Below, piece by piece: positions 35,120-44,085 of a DNA stretch of 64,000 bases; within the stretch, counting starts at the first letter, position 1, and each line of letters starts with the position of its first letter. A program made the translations under genes and the position numbers. The notes beneath the pieces were generated by a model. It was given only the letters and a program-made list of their open reading frames with translations, made no database searches and was not told where the DNA came from. The stretch lies in assembly GCF_900103805.1 (NCBI RefSeq), contig NZ_FNIB01000002.1:186001-250000 (forward strand), written 5' to 3'. This DNA comes from Cryobacterium flavum (lineage in GTDB: Bacteria > Actinomycetota > Actinomycetes > Actinomycetales > Microbacteriaceae).

Positions 35120-36393
35120 TCCTTGGCCAGCGCTTCGTTCATTCGAGTGGCGAGCTCGTCAGCGACATCTTCAACGGTGCGAGTGCCGGAGAAGGCCTGC
35201 GGCAGCAGCTCGTTTTCAATCGTGGTCCAAGCCGCGGTGTCCTTCGAGATGGGGAATGGGTAGGCATAGTTGTCGGCTTCGTCGATGAACACCTCGAGGT
35301 CGAAGTGCTCGACCGAGTCGAGGAAGGCTTGGCCGGCGCCGATGAAGGCGGGGTTGGCCGCTCCCATTTCGGCCTGCAGGGTCTGCGCTTCTTCGCTGCC
35401 GAGGTAAGCCTGAAAAGCCTGTGCGGCCGACTTGTGCTCGCTGCCCGCCGAGACCACGTTGGCGAGGCCGTGGATGACAGTGGCCTGCTTCTCGTCCTGA
35501 GGCAGCGGGGCCACGTTCAGGTCGAGGGTGTTGCTTGCCGACGCGAGTTCGGCGACGCTCCAGGTGCCGGACCAGAAGAACGCGGTCTTGCTGCTGGTGA
35601 ACCACGCGTTGTGAGGAGTGTCGGAGAGTTGCTGCAGGTTTGGGCTGGAACCGTCGGCAATGAGATCAGCCCAGAACTGCAGGCCGCGAATCGTGTTCGG
35701 GTCGTCGTAGCCGCTGGACGTGCCGTCTTCAGAGAGGATACTGCCGCCCGCCTGCAGAATCGTGTTGTAGTAGCCCTCCTGGCCGCCGGTCAGGCCGGTC
35801 GCGACGCCGTAGACGCCCTGGTCGGCGAGGGTGTCACTGACGGTTTTGGCGGCCGTAGCGAAGTCGTCCCAGGTCCAGGTTTCGTCGGGAATTGCGACGC
35901 CGGCCTCGGAGAGAATCGCCTTGTTATACCAGAGTGCGACCGTGTCGAAGTCCTTGGGCATGCCGTACTGCACACCGTCGAAGGAATAGAGGTCGTTGAG
36001 CACCTCGACGTAGTTGGCCGGGTCGACATCGCCGTCGTCGATGAGGTCGGTCATCGGTTCGAGCTGGTCGTTGGCGGCGTAGAGCTGAAAGTTGGGGCCG
36101 TTCATCCAGAACACGTCGGGCAGGGTGTCGCCGGACGCCTGGGTCTGCAGCTTGGTGAAGTACTGCGCCCACGGGGTGATGTCGATCTTCACCTCGATCT
36201 TCGGGTAAATCTTGTTGAACGCGGCAATGTTCGCCTCGAGCGCCGGAATCTGGTTTTCGTCCCAGATGGCGTAGCTGATCGATGCTGCCGAGTCTGCGGT
36301 GACGGCTTCATCGGATGCTGCGGGTGCCGAACACGAGGTCAGCGCGAGCGCGGCGACCAGCGCGAGCGGCGCCAGTCTGGTGATTTTTCTCAT
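35116..36393 (-). CDS. Sugar ABC transporter solute-binding lipoprotein
   Basis: 425 aa. Signal peptide with lipobox LTSC (Cys 21), then a family-1 extracellular binding protein: PDVFWMNGPNFQLYAANDQL, YGMPKDFDTVALWYNKAIL, and TAFFWSGTWSV. It captures an oligosaccharide or monosaccharide outside the cell and delivers it to the two permeases. The ligand cannot be named. It lies 29 bp after the ROK regulator gene, so both are probably on one transcript. Confidence 0.92.
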   Translation of the reverse strand: MRKITRLAPLALVAALALTSCSAPAASDEAVTADSAASISYAIWDENQIPALEANIAAFNKIYPKIEVKIDITPWAQYFTKLQTQASGDTLPDVFWMNGPNFQLYAANDQLEPMTDLIDDGDVDPANYVEVLNDLYSFDGVQYGMPKDFDTVALWYNKAILSEAGVAIPDETWTWDDFATAAKTVSDTLADQGVYGVATGLTGGQEGYYNTILQAGGSILSEDGTSSGYDDPNTIRGLQFWADLIADGSSPNLQQLSDTPHNAWFTSSKTAFFWSGTWSVAELASASNTLDLNVAPLPQDEKQATVIHGLANVVSAGSEHKSAAQAFQAYLGSEEAQTLQAEMGAANPAFIGAGQAFLDSVEHFDLEVFIDEADNYAYPFPISKDTAAWTTIENELLPQAFSGTRTVEDVADELATRMNEALAKE

Positions 36394-36422
36394 TGGGTTC
36401 CCCTGCCGTGTTTAATGGATGG

Positions 36423-37724
36423 TCAGGAATGTGGGTGGGTGGCGGTGCCGGTGTTGGCGTTCGAGCTGCTGCCGTTCGCGCTGGCCGCGTGGGTTGCGAG
36501 GCGGGCGCCGAAGGTGGTCGGGTCGGGCCGGGCTGATTCGGGCCGGGCGGCTTCGGCATCCGCTTCTGTGACAGGGATGGCGGGCAGGCTGAAGCGCGGC
36601 ACGGCGATGTCTTTCGCGCCGTAGAGCCGCTCCGAGACGACTTCGAGGGCGCGCACGAGGCCACCGAGGGCGACGCCGGTGCGGCCGAGCGCCGAGGAGA
36701 CGAGCGGCGGCTGCGTGCTGCGGGTGACCAGCAGGGCCAGTTCAGTCTGCAGCGCGCCGAGCAACACCGGCCCGGCGGACAGCCCGCCGCCGATCACGAT
36801 GAGGTCGGGGTCGACGGTCAGCCCGACGACCGCGATACCGCGGATGATGCGGCGCGCGAACCGGGTGACCAGCTCGAGGGCGTCGGGGTCGCCGACCTGT
36901 GCTGCCGCGAAGACGTCTTCGGGGCTTTGGCCGAGGAACGCGCCGAGCACGCTGGTCTCGTGCACGTCCTGGTAGCCCCAGCCGGTGGATTCGAGGTCGC
37001 CGACCTCGCCGGCGGCAAAGTTGCGGCCGCGGTGCAACGCTCCGCCGAGGATGATGGCGGCGCTCACGCGGTGGCCGACCATGATGAAGACGACATCGTC
37101 GGCGTTTTGTGCCGCGCCGGCGTGCAGTTCGCCGAGGGCGGCCATATTGACATCGTTTTCGACGGACACCTGGCAGCCGAGCTGTTCACTGAGGCTCGCA
37201 GCGAGGTCGAGGCCGCTCCATTCGGGCAGTACGTTGCTCTGCAGAACGCGGCCGGAGGCATCCACTATGCCCGAAATGCACACCGTGACGGCGGTGAGCC
37301 GGCTGGCGTCGAGTTCTGCGAGTGCGCGTTTCAGGGTCGCGGCGGCGAGGGCGAGGAGTTCGGAGCCGGTGATGTCGGTCGTGATGTCGTGCAGGGCGGT
37401 GGCGACGATGGTGCCGGCGAGGTCGCTGACCAGCACGGTAACCCGGTGCAGGCCGAGGTCGAGGCCGGCGACGTAGCCGGCGGAGGCGTTGAACGCGACG
37501 CGGCGGGCGGGACGGCCCTTGGCTGCGGTGGTGGTCTGCTGCTCGTGTGTGACCAGGCCGTTGGTTTCGAATTCGGCGACGATCGACTCGACGGTGGGGC
37601 GGGAGAGTCCGGTGAGGCTGGCCAGTTCGCTGACCGTGAGCACGCCGTGGTCGCGCAGGGCGCCGATGCAGGCGGCGGAATTGCGCCGGCGAAAGGCCAG
37701 CATTTCACGTTCATGCAGTGCCAT
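36423..37724 (-). CDS. ROK family transcriptional regulator
   Basis: 433 aa. The N-terminal winged helix-turn-helix (VLTVSELASLTGLSRPTVESIVAEF, residues about 28-52) precedes a ROK sugar-kinase-like domain with DLGLHRVTVLVSDLAG and GGLSAGPVLLG. The C-terminal 50 residues are Ala/Ser/Asn-rich and probably disordered. GAGGTGAGGGG supplies the ribosome site before ATG 37724. A perfect palindrome 26 bp upstream of the start is the likely autoregulatory operator. It should control its own operon: importer plus two dehydrogenases. The effector sugar is unknown. Confidence 0.9.
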   Translation of the reverse strand: MALHEREMLAFRRRNSAACIGALRDHGVLTVSELASLTGLSRPTVESIVAEFETNGLVTHEQQTTTAAKGRPARRVAFNASAGYVAGLDLGLHRVTVLVSDLAGTIVATALHDITTDITGSELLALAAATLKRALAELDASRLTAVTVCISGIVDASGRVLQSNVLPEWSGLDLAASLSEQLGCQVSVENDVNMAALGELHAGAAQNADDVVFIMVGHRVSAAIILGGALHRGRNFAAGEVGDLESTGWGYQDVHETSVLGAFLGQSPEDVFAAAQVGDPDALELVTRFARRIIRGIAVVGLTVDPDLIVIGGGLSAGPVLLGALQTELALLVTRSTQPPLVSSALGRTGVALGGLVRALEVVSERLYGAKDIAVPRFSLPAIPVTEADAEAARPESARPDPTTFGARLATHAASANGSSSNANTGTATHPHS

Positions 37725-37749
37725 GGCGGTCCCCTCACCTCGTAGGGCG

Positions 37750-37774
37750 AATTATGCAAGTCGTTTGCATAATT
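37750..37774 (-). promoter_or_regulatory. Probable ROK regulator operator
   Basis: Arms AATTATGCAA (37750-37759) and TTGCATAATT (37765-37774) are exact inverted copies around a 5-nt centre. The site is AT-rich in a GC-rich genome and sits just upstream of the ROK regulator gene. Position and symmetry fit a dimeric repressor operator for the ROK-importer-dehydrogenase operon. Confidence 0.75.
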
Positions 37775-37896
37775 ACGTCTGAGTTCAGAGTAGACACGTT
37801 GGCGCGGTGTTGTCAACGACTCGGGCACCGTTGCTGGCTGCGTCGCGCTGCAATATTCCACTCAGCAACGGCCGAATGCGGAGTGAGGGCGACCCG

Positions 37897-38586
37897 CTAC
37901 GGAGTGCGCACGGCCGGCTGATAAAAGCGCAGCCACTCGACCGTTTGGGCCACGTGGGACGCCGCGGCGGCAGATGCCGCAGCAGGATCATGCAAGACGA
38001 TTGCGTTGAAGATGGTCCGATGGCCATGGTCGCTGACGCGCCGGATTTCCGCGCCTTCCGGCAGCGCGAACAGTTGATAGGCGCGCGAACGGGCGCGAAA
38101 GACGCCCAGCAGAACGGTCAGTGTGGGGTTGCCACTGATCCGATCAATCAACGCGTGAAATTGAGCATCAAGCTCGGGGGCAATTTCGGGGTCGGCGGCG
38201 GCCTCCATGGCCTCGACCAAGTCGAAAAGCTCCGCGGTTTGCTCCGGACTTATTCGAGCAGCCGCCTGGGCCGCAGTATGCGACTCGAGGACACCTCGCA
38301 ATTCGTACATGTCCAAGAGTCCAGACAGCGGCAGAAGGTCGACGGTCAGCGCCAAACTCCCCATGATTTCCTCGGGACGCAACTGAGAAACGTATGTTCC
38401 CGACCCATGCCGTGACTCGATCACGCCCAGGGCCGACAGCATGCGCACTGCTTCACGAAGAGACCCGCGCGATACGCCGAGTTCACTCAAGAGAGCGGTC
38501 TCCGATGGAAACTTCTCTCCAGCGCCGAGACGTCCGGACGCGATCATGTGACGCAATCCGTGGAACGCGATGTCTACTGCCGACAT
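37897..38586 (-). CDS. GntR/FadR family transcriptional regulator (FCD domain)
   Basis: 229 aa from ATG 38586, which follows AAAGGA; the longer frame adds 14 residues without a better site. The winged HTH (FPSETALLSELGVSRGSLREAVRML) is classical GntR. The all-helical C-terminal domain with D-x-x-H and two later His (ELDAQFHALID, SDHGHRTIF) fits the FCD metal/effector-binding domain. It is divergent from the class V PLP enzyme gene across a 228-bp gap and probably regulates that enzyme and the following importer. Confidence 0.9.
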   Translation of the reverse strand: MSAVDIAFHGLRHMIASGRLGAGEKFPSETALLSELGVSRGSLREAVRMLSALGVIESRHGSGTYVSQLRPEEIMGSLALTVDLLPLSGLLDMYELRGVLESHTAAQAAARISPEQTAELFDLVEAMEAAADPEIAPELDAQFHALIDRISGNPTLTVLLGVFRARSRAYQLFALPEGAEIRRVSDHGHRTIFNAIVLHDPAAASAAAASHVAQTVEWLRFYQPAVRTP

Positions 38587-38687
38587 GCGTGGATCCTTTC
38601 GTCCAATCGCCACTACCGATAACCCCACCTAATTCTAAGCGGGAGGCGAGCTGACACGTTCCTCACCCGACAACACTTTATCTCAAC

Positions 38688-38698
38688 TCATCTGATGA
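38688..38698. promoter_or_regulatory. Candidate GntR-family operator
   Basis: TCATCTGATGA is a perfect 11-nt palindrome in the divergent gap between the GntR gene and the PLP enzyme gene. Nearby, TGATGACT (38693-38700) recurs inverted at 38759-38766. FadR-subfamily operators are short palindromes of similar size, but no consensus was tested. Confidence 0.4.
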
Positions 38699-38814
38699 CT
38701 TTTTGGAACAATCCCGATAGAGTCCTGAAAACAGCCATGAAAGTGGGGTGATCCAGAGAGTCATCACACGTCTTGTCATAGTTTGCGAGCCACGAACATT
38801 GAAATAGGAAGCAC

Positions 38815-40050
38815 ATGCTGACCTCTCCAGTCGCGCCACCGCGTGGATTGACACTTTCGGACGGCCGTCCAGCCCGGGCCGCCTGGTCTCTCGATCCACG
38901 AACCATCCACATCAACCACGGGTCGTTTGGTGCTGTGCCCGTCGTCGCCCAGGAACATCAAAATCAACTCCGCGCGCAGATGGATGCCAACCCGGTAGCG
39001 TGGTTTCCAGCGCTGCCGGCCATGGTGAAAAGCACCCGCCGCGAAGTTGCCAAGTTTCTCGGCGTAAGCGAAAACGACACCGCCCTCGTGCCCAATGCGA
39101 GTGCCGGAGCAAGCGTGGTCTTCTCCAGCCTTCCGGCGAAGATCGGACTGGAGATCGTCGTCACCGACCACGGGTACGGAGCTGTCACCATGGGTGCCGA
39201 GCGGTTGGCCCGCCGCTGGAACGGCACGGTACGTACGGCGCATATTCCGCTGGATGCCACCGCAGCCGAGGCTTATGAGGCCATTGTGGCCGAGCTCAGC
39301 GCTGCCACCGGGCTGATTATTGTCGACCATATTTCTTCTCCCACCGCCCGATTCTTGCCGGTACAATCCGTCGCCCGCGAGGCGCGCCGTCGTGGAATCC
39401 CGCTCCTCGTCGACGGAGCGCACGTGCCAGGGCTGTACGAGGACCCGCTCAATAAGCTGGATTGTGACTTCTGGATCGGGAATCTTCATAAATTTGGCTG
39501 CGCCCCGCGCGGCACATCCGTTCTGGTCGCCCGGGGGCCACTGGCGGCTGAGCTATATCCACTCATTGATTCCTGGGGCGCTACCGAGCCCTTCCCCGAC
39601 CGCTTCGACACCCAAGGTACCTTAGACCTCACGAGCTACCTCGCCACGACGACGGCCCTGGATTTCATCGGGCGAACTTGGGGATGGGATGCCGTGCGCA
39701 CCTACATGTCGGATCTTGCGGACTACGCCGAAGAGACCATCACCGCTGCTTTTGGTGCGATTACCGGCGAAGACCATCACGTAGATGTCGGCATGCCGGT
39801 CAACGCGCTCAGACTCGTTCGTCTGCCCGACGGGATCGCCACGACCCACGACGAAGCGGACGCGCTCCGCGATCGAGTCTTACGTGAACTGGGCGTCGAA
39901 GGTGCCTTTACGAGCTTCGGCGGGATCGGCTACTTCCGTTTGTCGGTGCATGTCTACAACACTGCTGCCGACTTTGACTATTTCGTTGAGCACTGCGTTG
40001 CCGCACTCACCGAATGGGCCCAGGTCCCTTCTGCTACACCATCGTCATAG
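38815..40050 (+). CDS. Class V aminotransferase-fold PLP enzyme (isopenicillin-N-epimerase-like)
   Basis: 411 aa. INHGSFGAVPVVAQEHQNQL near the N-terminus and the late FDYFVEHCVAAL ending match the class V/cysteine-desulfurase-like fold. LLVDGAHVPG holds the PLP-binding Asp and GNLHKFGCAPRGTSVL the Schiff-base Lys. Relatives epimerise, desulfurate or eliminate amino groups, including isopenicillin N epimerases and cysteine lyases. Here it is followed 47 bp later by a sugar-type ABC importer and faces a GntR regulator, so the imported compound probably has an amino group. The reaction cannot be assigned. Confidence 0.85.
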   Translation: MLTSPVAPPRGLTLSDGRPARAAWSLDPRTIHINHGSFGAVPVVAQEHQNQLRAQMDANPVAWFPALPAMVKSTRREVAKFLGVSENDTALVPNASAGASVVFSSLPAKIGLEIVVTDHGYGAVTMGAERLARRWNGTVRTAHIPLDATAAEAYEAIVAELSAATGLIIVDHISSPTARFLPVQSVAREARRRGIPLLVDGAHVPGLYEDPLNKLDCDFWIGNLHKFGCAPRGTSVLVARGPLAAELYPLIDSWGATEPFPDRFDTQGTLDLTSYLATTTALDFIGRTWGWDAVRTYMSDLADYAEETITAAFGAITGEDHHVDVGMPVNALRLVRLPDGIATTHDEADALRDRVLRELGVEGAFTSFGGIGYFRLSVHVYNTAADFDYFVEHCVAALTEWAQVPSATPSS

Positions 40051-40097
40051 GGCGTTGACCTCAAGAATCGTCCGATCTCAATGAAAAGAGGAATGCT

Positions 40098-41402
40098 GTG
40101 ATTCACAAGAAAACGTGTGCATGGACCGGCCTGGGGCTCGCTACGGCCCTGGCGCTTTCGGGGTGCTCTGCCGCCTCGGATGCTGCGGATGGCACCGTCA
40201 ACCTGCAGATGGTTGAAAGCCTGACCAACCCGGCCCGAACCGACGTACTCAAGGGTCTGATCTCAGATTTCGAAGCGAAGAACCCCGGAATTACCGTGGA
40301 ATTGATCTCCCCTCCCACCGAGCAGGCCGACCAGAAGATTCAGCAGATGCTTCAGTCTGGTACCGGGGTCGACGTTCTTGAGGTGCGCGACATCACGGTT
40401 GGACCGTTTTCCACCAACGGCTGGCTGTACGACATGTCCGATGAACTTGCCGGCTGGGACGGCTGGGACGACCTGACCGTGAACGCTGCCAAGTACGCGA
40501 CCAACGCGGACGGCAAGTCCTATTACATTCCCTACGGTTTTTATGGTGCGAGCCTGTTCTACCGAACCGACCTCATCAAGGAGGCCGGCTTCTCGGCACC
40601 ACCCACCAGCTGGGACGAACTTCTCACGCAGGCCACGGCCTTGCAGGACGAGTCGAAGAGTCAGTTCGGCTACGCTTTTCGCGGCGGCAAGAACGGCAAT
40701 ACTAACGTTGTACTGGCGATCGAGGCTTACGTAGCGGACCAGATCGACCAGGACAATGCTTTTAAGCTCACCGACGGCAGCACGATCTTTGCCGCGCCAG
40801 AAGCTGCTGACGCCCTTGAGACCTACTTCGCTCTCTTCGAGAATGCGTCGCCACCCTCGTCGGTCGCCTGGGGGTACCCAGAAATGGTGGAGGGGTTCGC
40901 CAACGGTTCCACGGGATTCCTCTTACAGGATCCGGAAGTAATCGCGACCCTCGAACAAGCGCAGTCGATCAGCGTCGATCAGTGGACAACGGCCCCGATG
41001 CCGACCGGACCGACGGGTAAGGCGATTCAGCCCATGGCCACCGCCGGCTGGGGCACTGCAGAGTCCAGCGAGCACAAGGCCGAGTCGGCCAAGTTGATCT
41101 CCTTCCTGTCGGAAGGCGATGCGTCGACCACTTTCACGCAGAAGAACAGCCTCGTTTCCATTCTGAAAGACGCCGCAGACAGCGACTTCTACAAGACCGG
41201 CGCGTGGGCCAGCTACGTAACCATGAACGAGAATCCCGATACCTACATCACTGCCGTCCAGCCGCGCGATTCTTCATGGTGGACCGACTGGATCCAGAAG
41301 TCCGACTCTGAACTACAGCAGGTGCTCATCGGCCAGATGACTCAGAAGGAACTTCTCGCCAGCTGGGATGCCTACTGGGTCGAAAAGTGGAAGAACGCCT
41401 AG
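40098..41402 (+). CDS. ABC transporter solute-binding lipoprotein
   Basis: 434 aa from GTG 40098 with an AAAAGAGGA ribosome site. The signal ends in lipobox LSGC (Cys 23). The body is a family-1 sugar-binding protein (DVLEVRDITVGPF, YYIPYGFYGASLFYRTDLIKEAGF, TGFLLQDPEVIATLEQA). It is part of an importer with the two permease genes directly downstream. The ligand may be an amino sugar or related compound, given the upstream PLP enzyme. Confidence 0.92.
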   Translation: MIHKKTCAWTGLGLATALALSGCSAASDAADGTVNLQMVESLTNPARTDVLKGLISDFEAKNPGITVELISPPTEQADQKIQQMLQSGTGVDVLEVRDITVGPFSTNGWLYDMSDELAGWDGWDDLTVNAAKYATNADGKSYYIPYGFYGASLFYRTDLIKEAGFSAPPTSWDELLTQATALQDESKSQFGYAFRGGKNGNTNVVLAIEAYVADQIDQDNAFKLTDGSTIFAAPEAADALETYFALFENASPPSSVAWGYPEMVEGFANGSTGFLLQDPEVIATLEQAQSISVDQWTTAPMPTGPTGKAIQPMATAGWGTAESSEHKAESAKLISFLSEGDASTTFTQKNSLVSILKDAADSDFYKTGAWASYVTMNENPDTYITAVQPRDSSWWTDWIQKSDSELQQVLIGQMTQKELLASWDAYWVEKWKNA

Positions 41403-41413
41403 GCGGAACTTCC

Positions 41414-42394
41414 ATGACGTCTCCACGTACCGAAACACTGGAGCGCGCGGCGACTTCGCCGAGCGCTCCACGACGGCCGGACCCGGGAACACGACGTTCG
41501 CAACGGCGCACTTTCACCGTTCGCAAAAGCCTGACTATTCTGGCGTTTCTCTCCCCCGCCCTGATATTCGTGATCATCTTTGTGTATTACCCGATGATCG
41601 CGGGCAGCCAGATGGCGTTCCGCAATTGGAACCTGAGCAATCTCACCGACACCTCCTGGGTGGGATTCAAAAACTTCGCGGCGATTCTGACCGATCCGGT
41701 CTTCTACACCGTGCTGAGAAATACAGCTGTCTGGGTCGTGGCTTCTCTCGTGCCGCAGTTCGTGATTGGTTTTGCTCTCGCGCTTTGGCTCCGACGTAAA
41801 TTTGCCTTTCGAGGACTTTACCAAGCCCTGATCTTTTTCCCGTGGGCGATCTCCGGTTTTCTGATCGGCATCTTGTTTCGGTGGATGTTCAACAGTGAAT
41901 TCGGCGTGATCAATGACCTACTGTCGAAAGTCGGCCTCACCGATCAAGCGATACCGTGGCTCGCTGACCCAACGACGGCCATGGTCGCCATCATCATCGC
42001 GAACGTCTGGTACGGCGTTACATTCTTCACGATCATGATCCTTGCCGCTCTTCAATCCGTTCCGGAGGAGCTCTTCGAGGCCGCAGCCCTCGACGGTGCA
42101 GGAAAAACGCGAACTCTCTTTCGGATCACCATTCCCTACATTCGCACCACGCTCGCGCTGACGGTTCTGCTGCGTGTGATTTGGATCTTCAATTTTCCCG
42201 ACATCATCTTCGGCATGACCGGCGGCGGTCCAGCGAATCAGACCCACATCATCACGACCTGGATGATTGCGACGACCCAACGCGGCGACTACGGGCAGGC
42301 ATCCGCTCTGGGACTCATTGTCGTGGGGATCCTGCTTATCTTCTCCATCTTCTACCTCCTTGCGATTCGCGAGAAGAAAGCGGTCACCACATGA
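41414..42394 (+). CDS. Sugar ABC transporter permease (MalF-like, CUT1)
   Basis: 326 aa from ATG 41414, just 9 bp after the binding-protein stop; a start at 41387 would overlap that gene. A polar Arg/Thr-rich N-terminus is followed by six helices and the EAA loop ELFEAAALDGAGKTRTLFRI. Its stop overlaps the next ATG as ATGA. Confidence 0.92.
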   Translation: MTSPRTETLERAATSPSAPRRPDPGTRRSQRRTFTVRKSLTILAFLSPALIFVIIFVYYPMIAGSQMAFRNWNLSNLTDTSWVGFKNFAAILTDPVFYTVLRNTAVWVVASLVPQFVIGFALALWLRRKFAFRGLYQALIFFPWAISGFLIGILFRWMFNSEFGVINDLLSKVGLTDQAIPWLADPTTAMVAIIIANVWYGVTFFTIMILAALQSVPEELFEAAALDGAGKTRTLFRITIPYIRTTLALTVLLRVIWIFNFPDIIFGMTGGGPANQTHIITTWMIATTQRGDYGQASALGLIVVGILLIFSIFYLLAIREKKAVTT

Positions 42395-43227
42395 TCGACA
42401 GGGAAACCCGGCTGGCCCGCACCATTCGCATCGTTTTTCTCGCGATCTGGCTCGCAATCACGATCTTTCCGCTCTACTGGATCACGATCACGTCGTTCAA
42501 AGGCCCCGGGGCGATCTTCAGCTTTCCGCTGACCTACTGGCCAGAAGTCTTCTCGCTCGAGAACTACGTGAACCTCTTTAGCAAGGCGCAGTTCGGCACC
42601 TATCTTGCCAACAGCCTCGTGATCGCTGCGGTGGCCGCCACCGTCGCGACGCTCATTTCTTTGCTCTCGGCATATGTCCTTGCCCGGTTCGAATTTCGCA
42701 GCAAGGGCGCGCTGATGATGGCGTTTCTGGTCACCCAGATGATCCCGGCGTTCATCGCCCTGGGCCCGCTTTACCTGATGATGTCGCAGCTGGGGTTGGT
42801 CGACAATAAGTTCGGACTCGTGCTCGTCTACATCGCGATTTGCATACCGTTTTGCACGGTGATGCTGCGCGGGTTCTTCGCCAACGTGCCGGATGCGTTG
42901 GAAGAAGCGGCAATGATCGACGGATGCTCCCGGCTGGGCGCACTCTTCAGAGTCATCGTTCCCGTTATGAAGCCCGGGATCGTCGCCGCGTTCATCTTCA
43001 ATTTCGTAAACTGCTGGAACGAGTTGTTTCTCTCGGTCACGCTGATGAACCGTGACCAAAACAAGACGATTCCGACTGCCCTGAATGGGTTCATCTCAAG
43101 CTTCAACATCGACTGGGGCTCGATGTCAGCGGCAGCGGTTTTGACGATCATTCCGACCATGGTCTTGTTCGCCTTCGCCAGCCGATACATCGTGCAGGGG
43201 CTGACTGCTGGGGCGGTCAAGGGATAA
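42391..43227 (+). CDS. Carbohydrate ABC transporter permease (MalG-like, CUT1)
   Basis: 278 aa from ATG 42391, the start that gives a 4-bp overlap with the MalF-like gene; the frame extends further upstream inside that gene without meaning. Six helices and EAA loop ALEEAAMIDGCSRLGALFRV. It completes the membrane part of the second importer. It ends one base before the stop of the convergent aldolase gene. Confidence 0.92.
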   Translation: MIDRETRLARTIRIVFLAIWLAITIFPLYWITITSFKGPGAIFSFPLTYWPEVFSLENYVNLFSKAQFGTYLANSLVIAAVAATVATLISLLSAYVLARFEFRSKGALMMAFLVTQMIPAFIALGPLYLMMSQLGLVDNKFGLVLVYIAICIPFCTVMLRGFFANVPDALEEAAMIDGCSRLGALFRVIVPVMKPGIVAAFIFNFVNCWNELFLSVTLMNRDQNKTIPTALNGFISSFNIDWGSMSAAAVLTIIPTMVLFAFASRYIVQGLTAGAVKG

Positions 43228-43228
43228 C

Positions 43229-44062
43229 CTACGCGGCGAAAAGTCGCACCAGGCGGGCTGCTTCCTGTACAACGGCGGCACGTCCGGCTGCCCCGTACCT
43301 GCGGCTGTCAACAACCGCGGCATTCGCTGCGAGATAACCGCGAATCGCCTCGGTGAAGTGTTTGTTCAGCTGCGTCGAGACGTTGATCTTGGTCATGCCG
43401 GCTCGAATCGCCTTCACGATGTTCTCATCGGCAATGCCGGATGACCCGTGCAGGACCAAGGGCACGTCGAGAGCGGCCCGCAGTCGCGCGATCAAGCTGT
43501 AGTCGACTGCTGCCACGCGTTCCGTCATGGCGTGCGATGAACCGACTGCTACTGCCAGTGCGTCGACACCGGTGCTGCGCACAAACGCGGCTGCTTCACC
43601 CGGGTCCGTTCGCACGCCCGGTGTATGGGCGCCATCTTTGCCGCCAACCGCACCCAGTTCAGCCTCCACATACACGCCGCGAGACTGCGCGTACTGGGTG
43701 ATTCGCGCCGTGATCGCGACGTTTTCATCAAATCCCAGATGCGCTCCGTCGTACATCACGGACCCAAAGCCGAGTTCGATCGCCTCGTAGACGAGTTCTT
43801 CATTCTGGGCGTGGTCGAGATGCACTGCGACCTCGACGGCTGACGCTCGCGCCACCGCCAGGGTGGATAGAGCGATCGGTTCGAGTCCGCCGTGATACTG
43901 GGCGCAGTTTTCTGAGATTTGAAGTATGACCGGAAGTTCGGCCTGCTCGGCTGCTGCGACGAGCGCCTCGGCCGTCTCGAGATGGAGCACGTTGAACGCC
44001 CCAATAGCAACCCCGCGCTGATAGGCCGAATCCATGAGGCTTCGGGTGAGGACTAACGTCAT
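43229..44062 (-). CDS. Class II fructose/tagatose-bisphosphate aldolase family
   Basis: 277 aa. VAVHLDHAQNEELVYEAIELG holds the Asp and first zinc His, YDGAHLGFDEN the next conserved block, LHGSSGI another zinc His region and NVSTQLN the phosphate-binding end. The size and motifs fit the GatY/KbaY (tagatose-1,6-bisphosphate) side of the class II aldolases as well as fructose-bisphosphate aldolase. It is the last gene of the third importer's operon, 23 bp after the permease gene. With the PfkB-type kinase nearby it would cleave a ketose-1,6-bisphosphate to triose phosphates. Confidence 0.88.
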   Translation of the reverse strand: MTLVLTRSLMDSAYQRGVAIGAFNVLHLETAEALVAAAEQAELPVILQISENCAQYHGGLEPIALSTLAVARASAVEVAVHLDHAQNEELVYEAIELGFGSVMYDGAHLGFDENVAITARITQYAQSRGVYVEAELGAVGGKDGAHTPGVRTDPGEAAAFVRSTGVDALAVAVGSSHAMTERVAAVDYSLIARLRAALDVPLVLHGSSGIADENIVKAIRAGMTKINVSTQLNKHFTEAIRGYLAANAAVVDSRRYGAAGRAAVVQEAARLVRLFAA

Positions 44063-44085
44063 TCGGTCTCCGAGAACTTGATTGG

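Noticed and set aside
35029-36624. A 531-codon open frame on the plus strand
   Set aside because: It lies opposite the solute-binding protein and parts of the permease and ROK genes. Its Val/Gly/Glu-rich translation has no domain.
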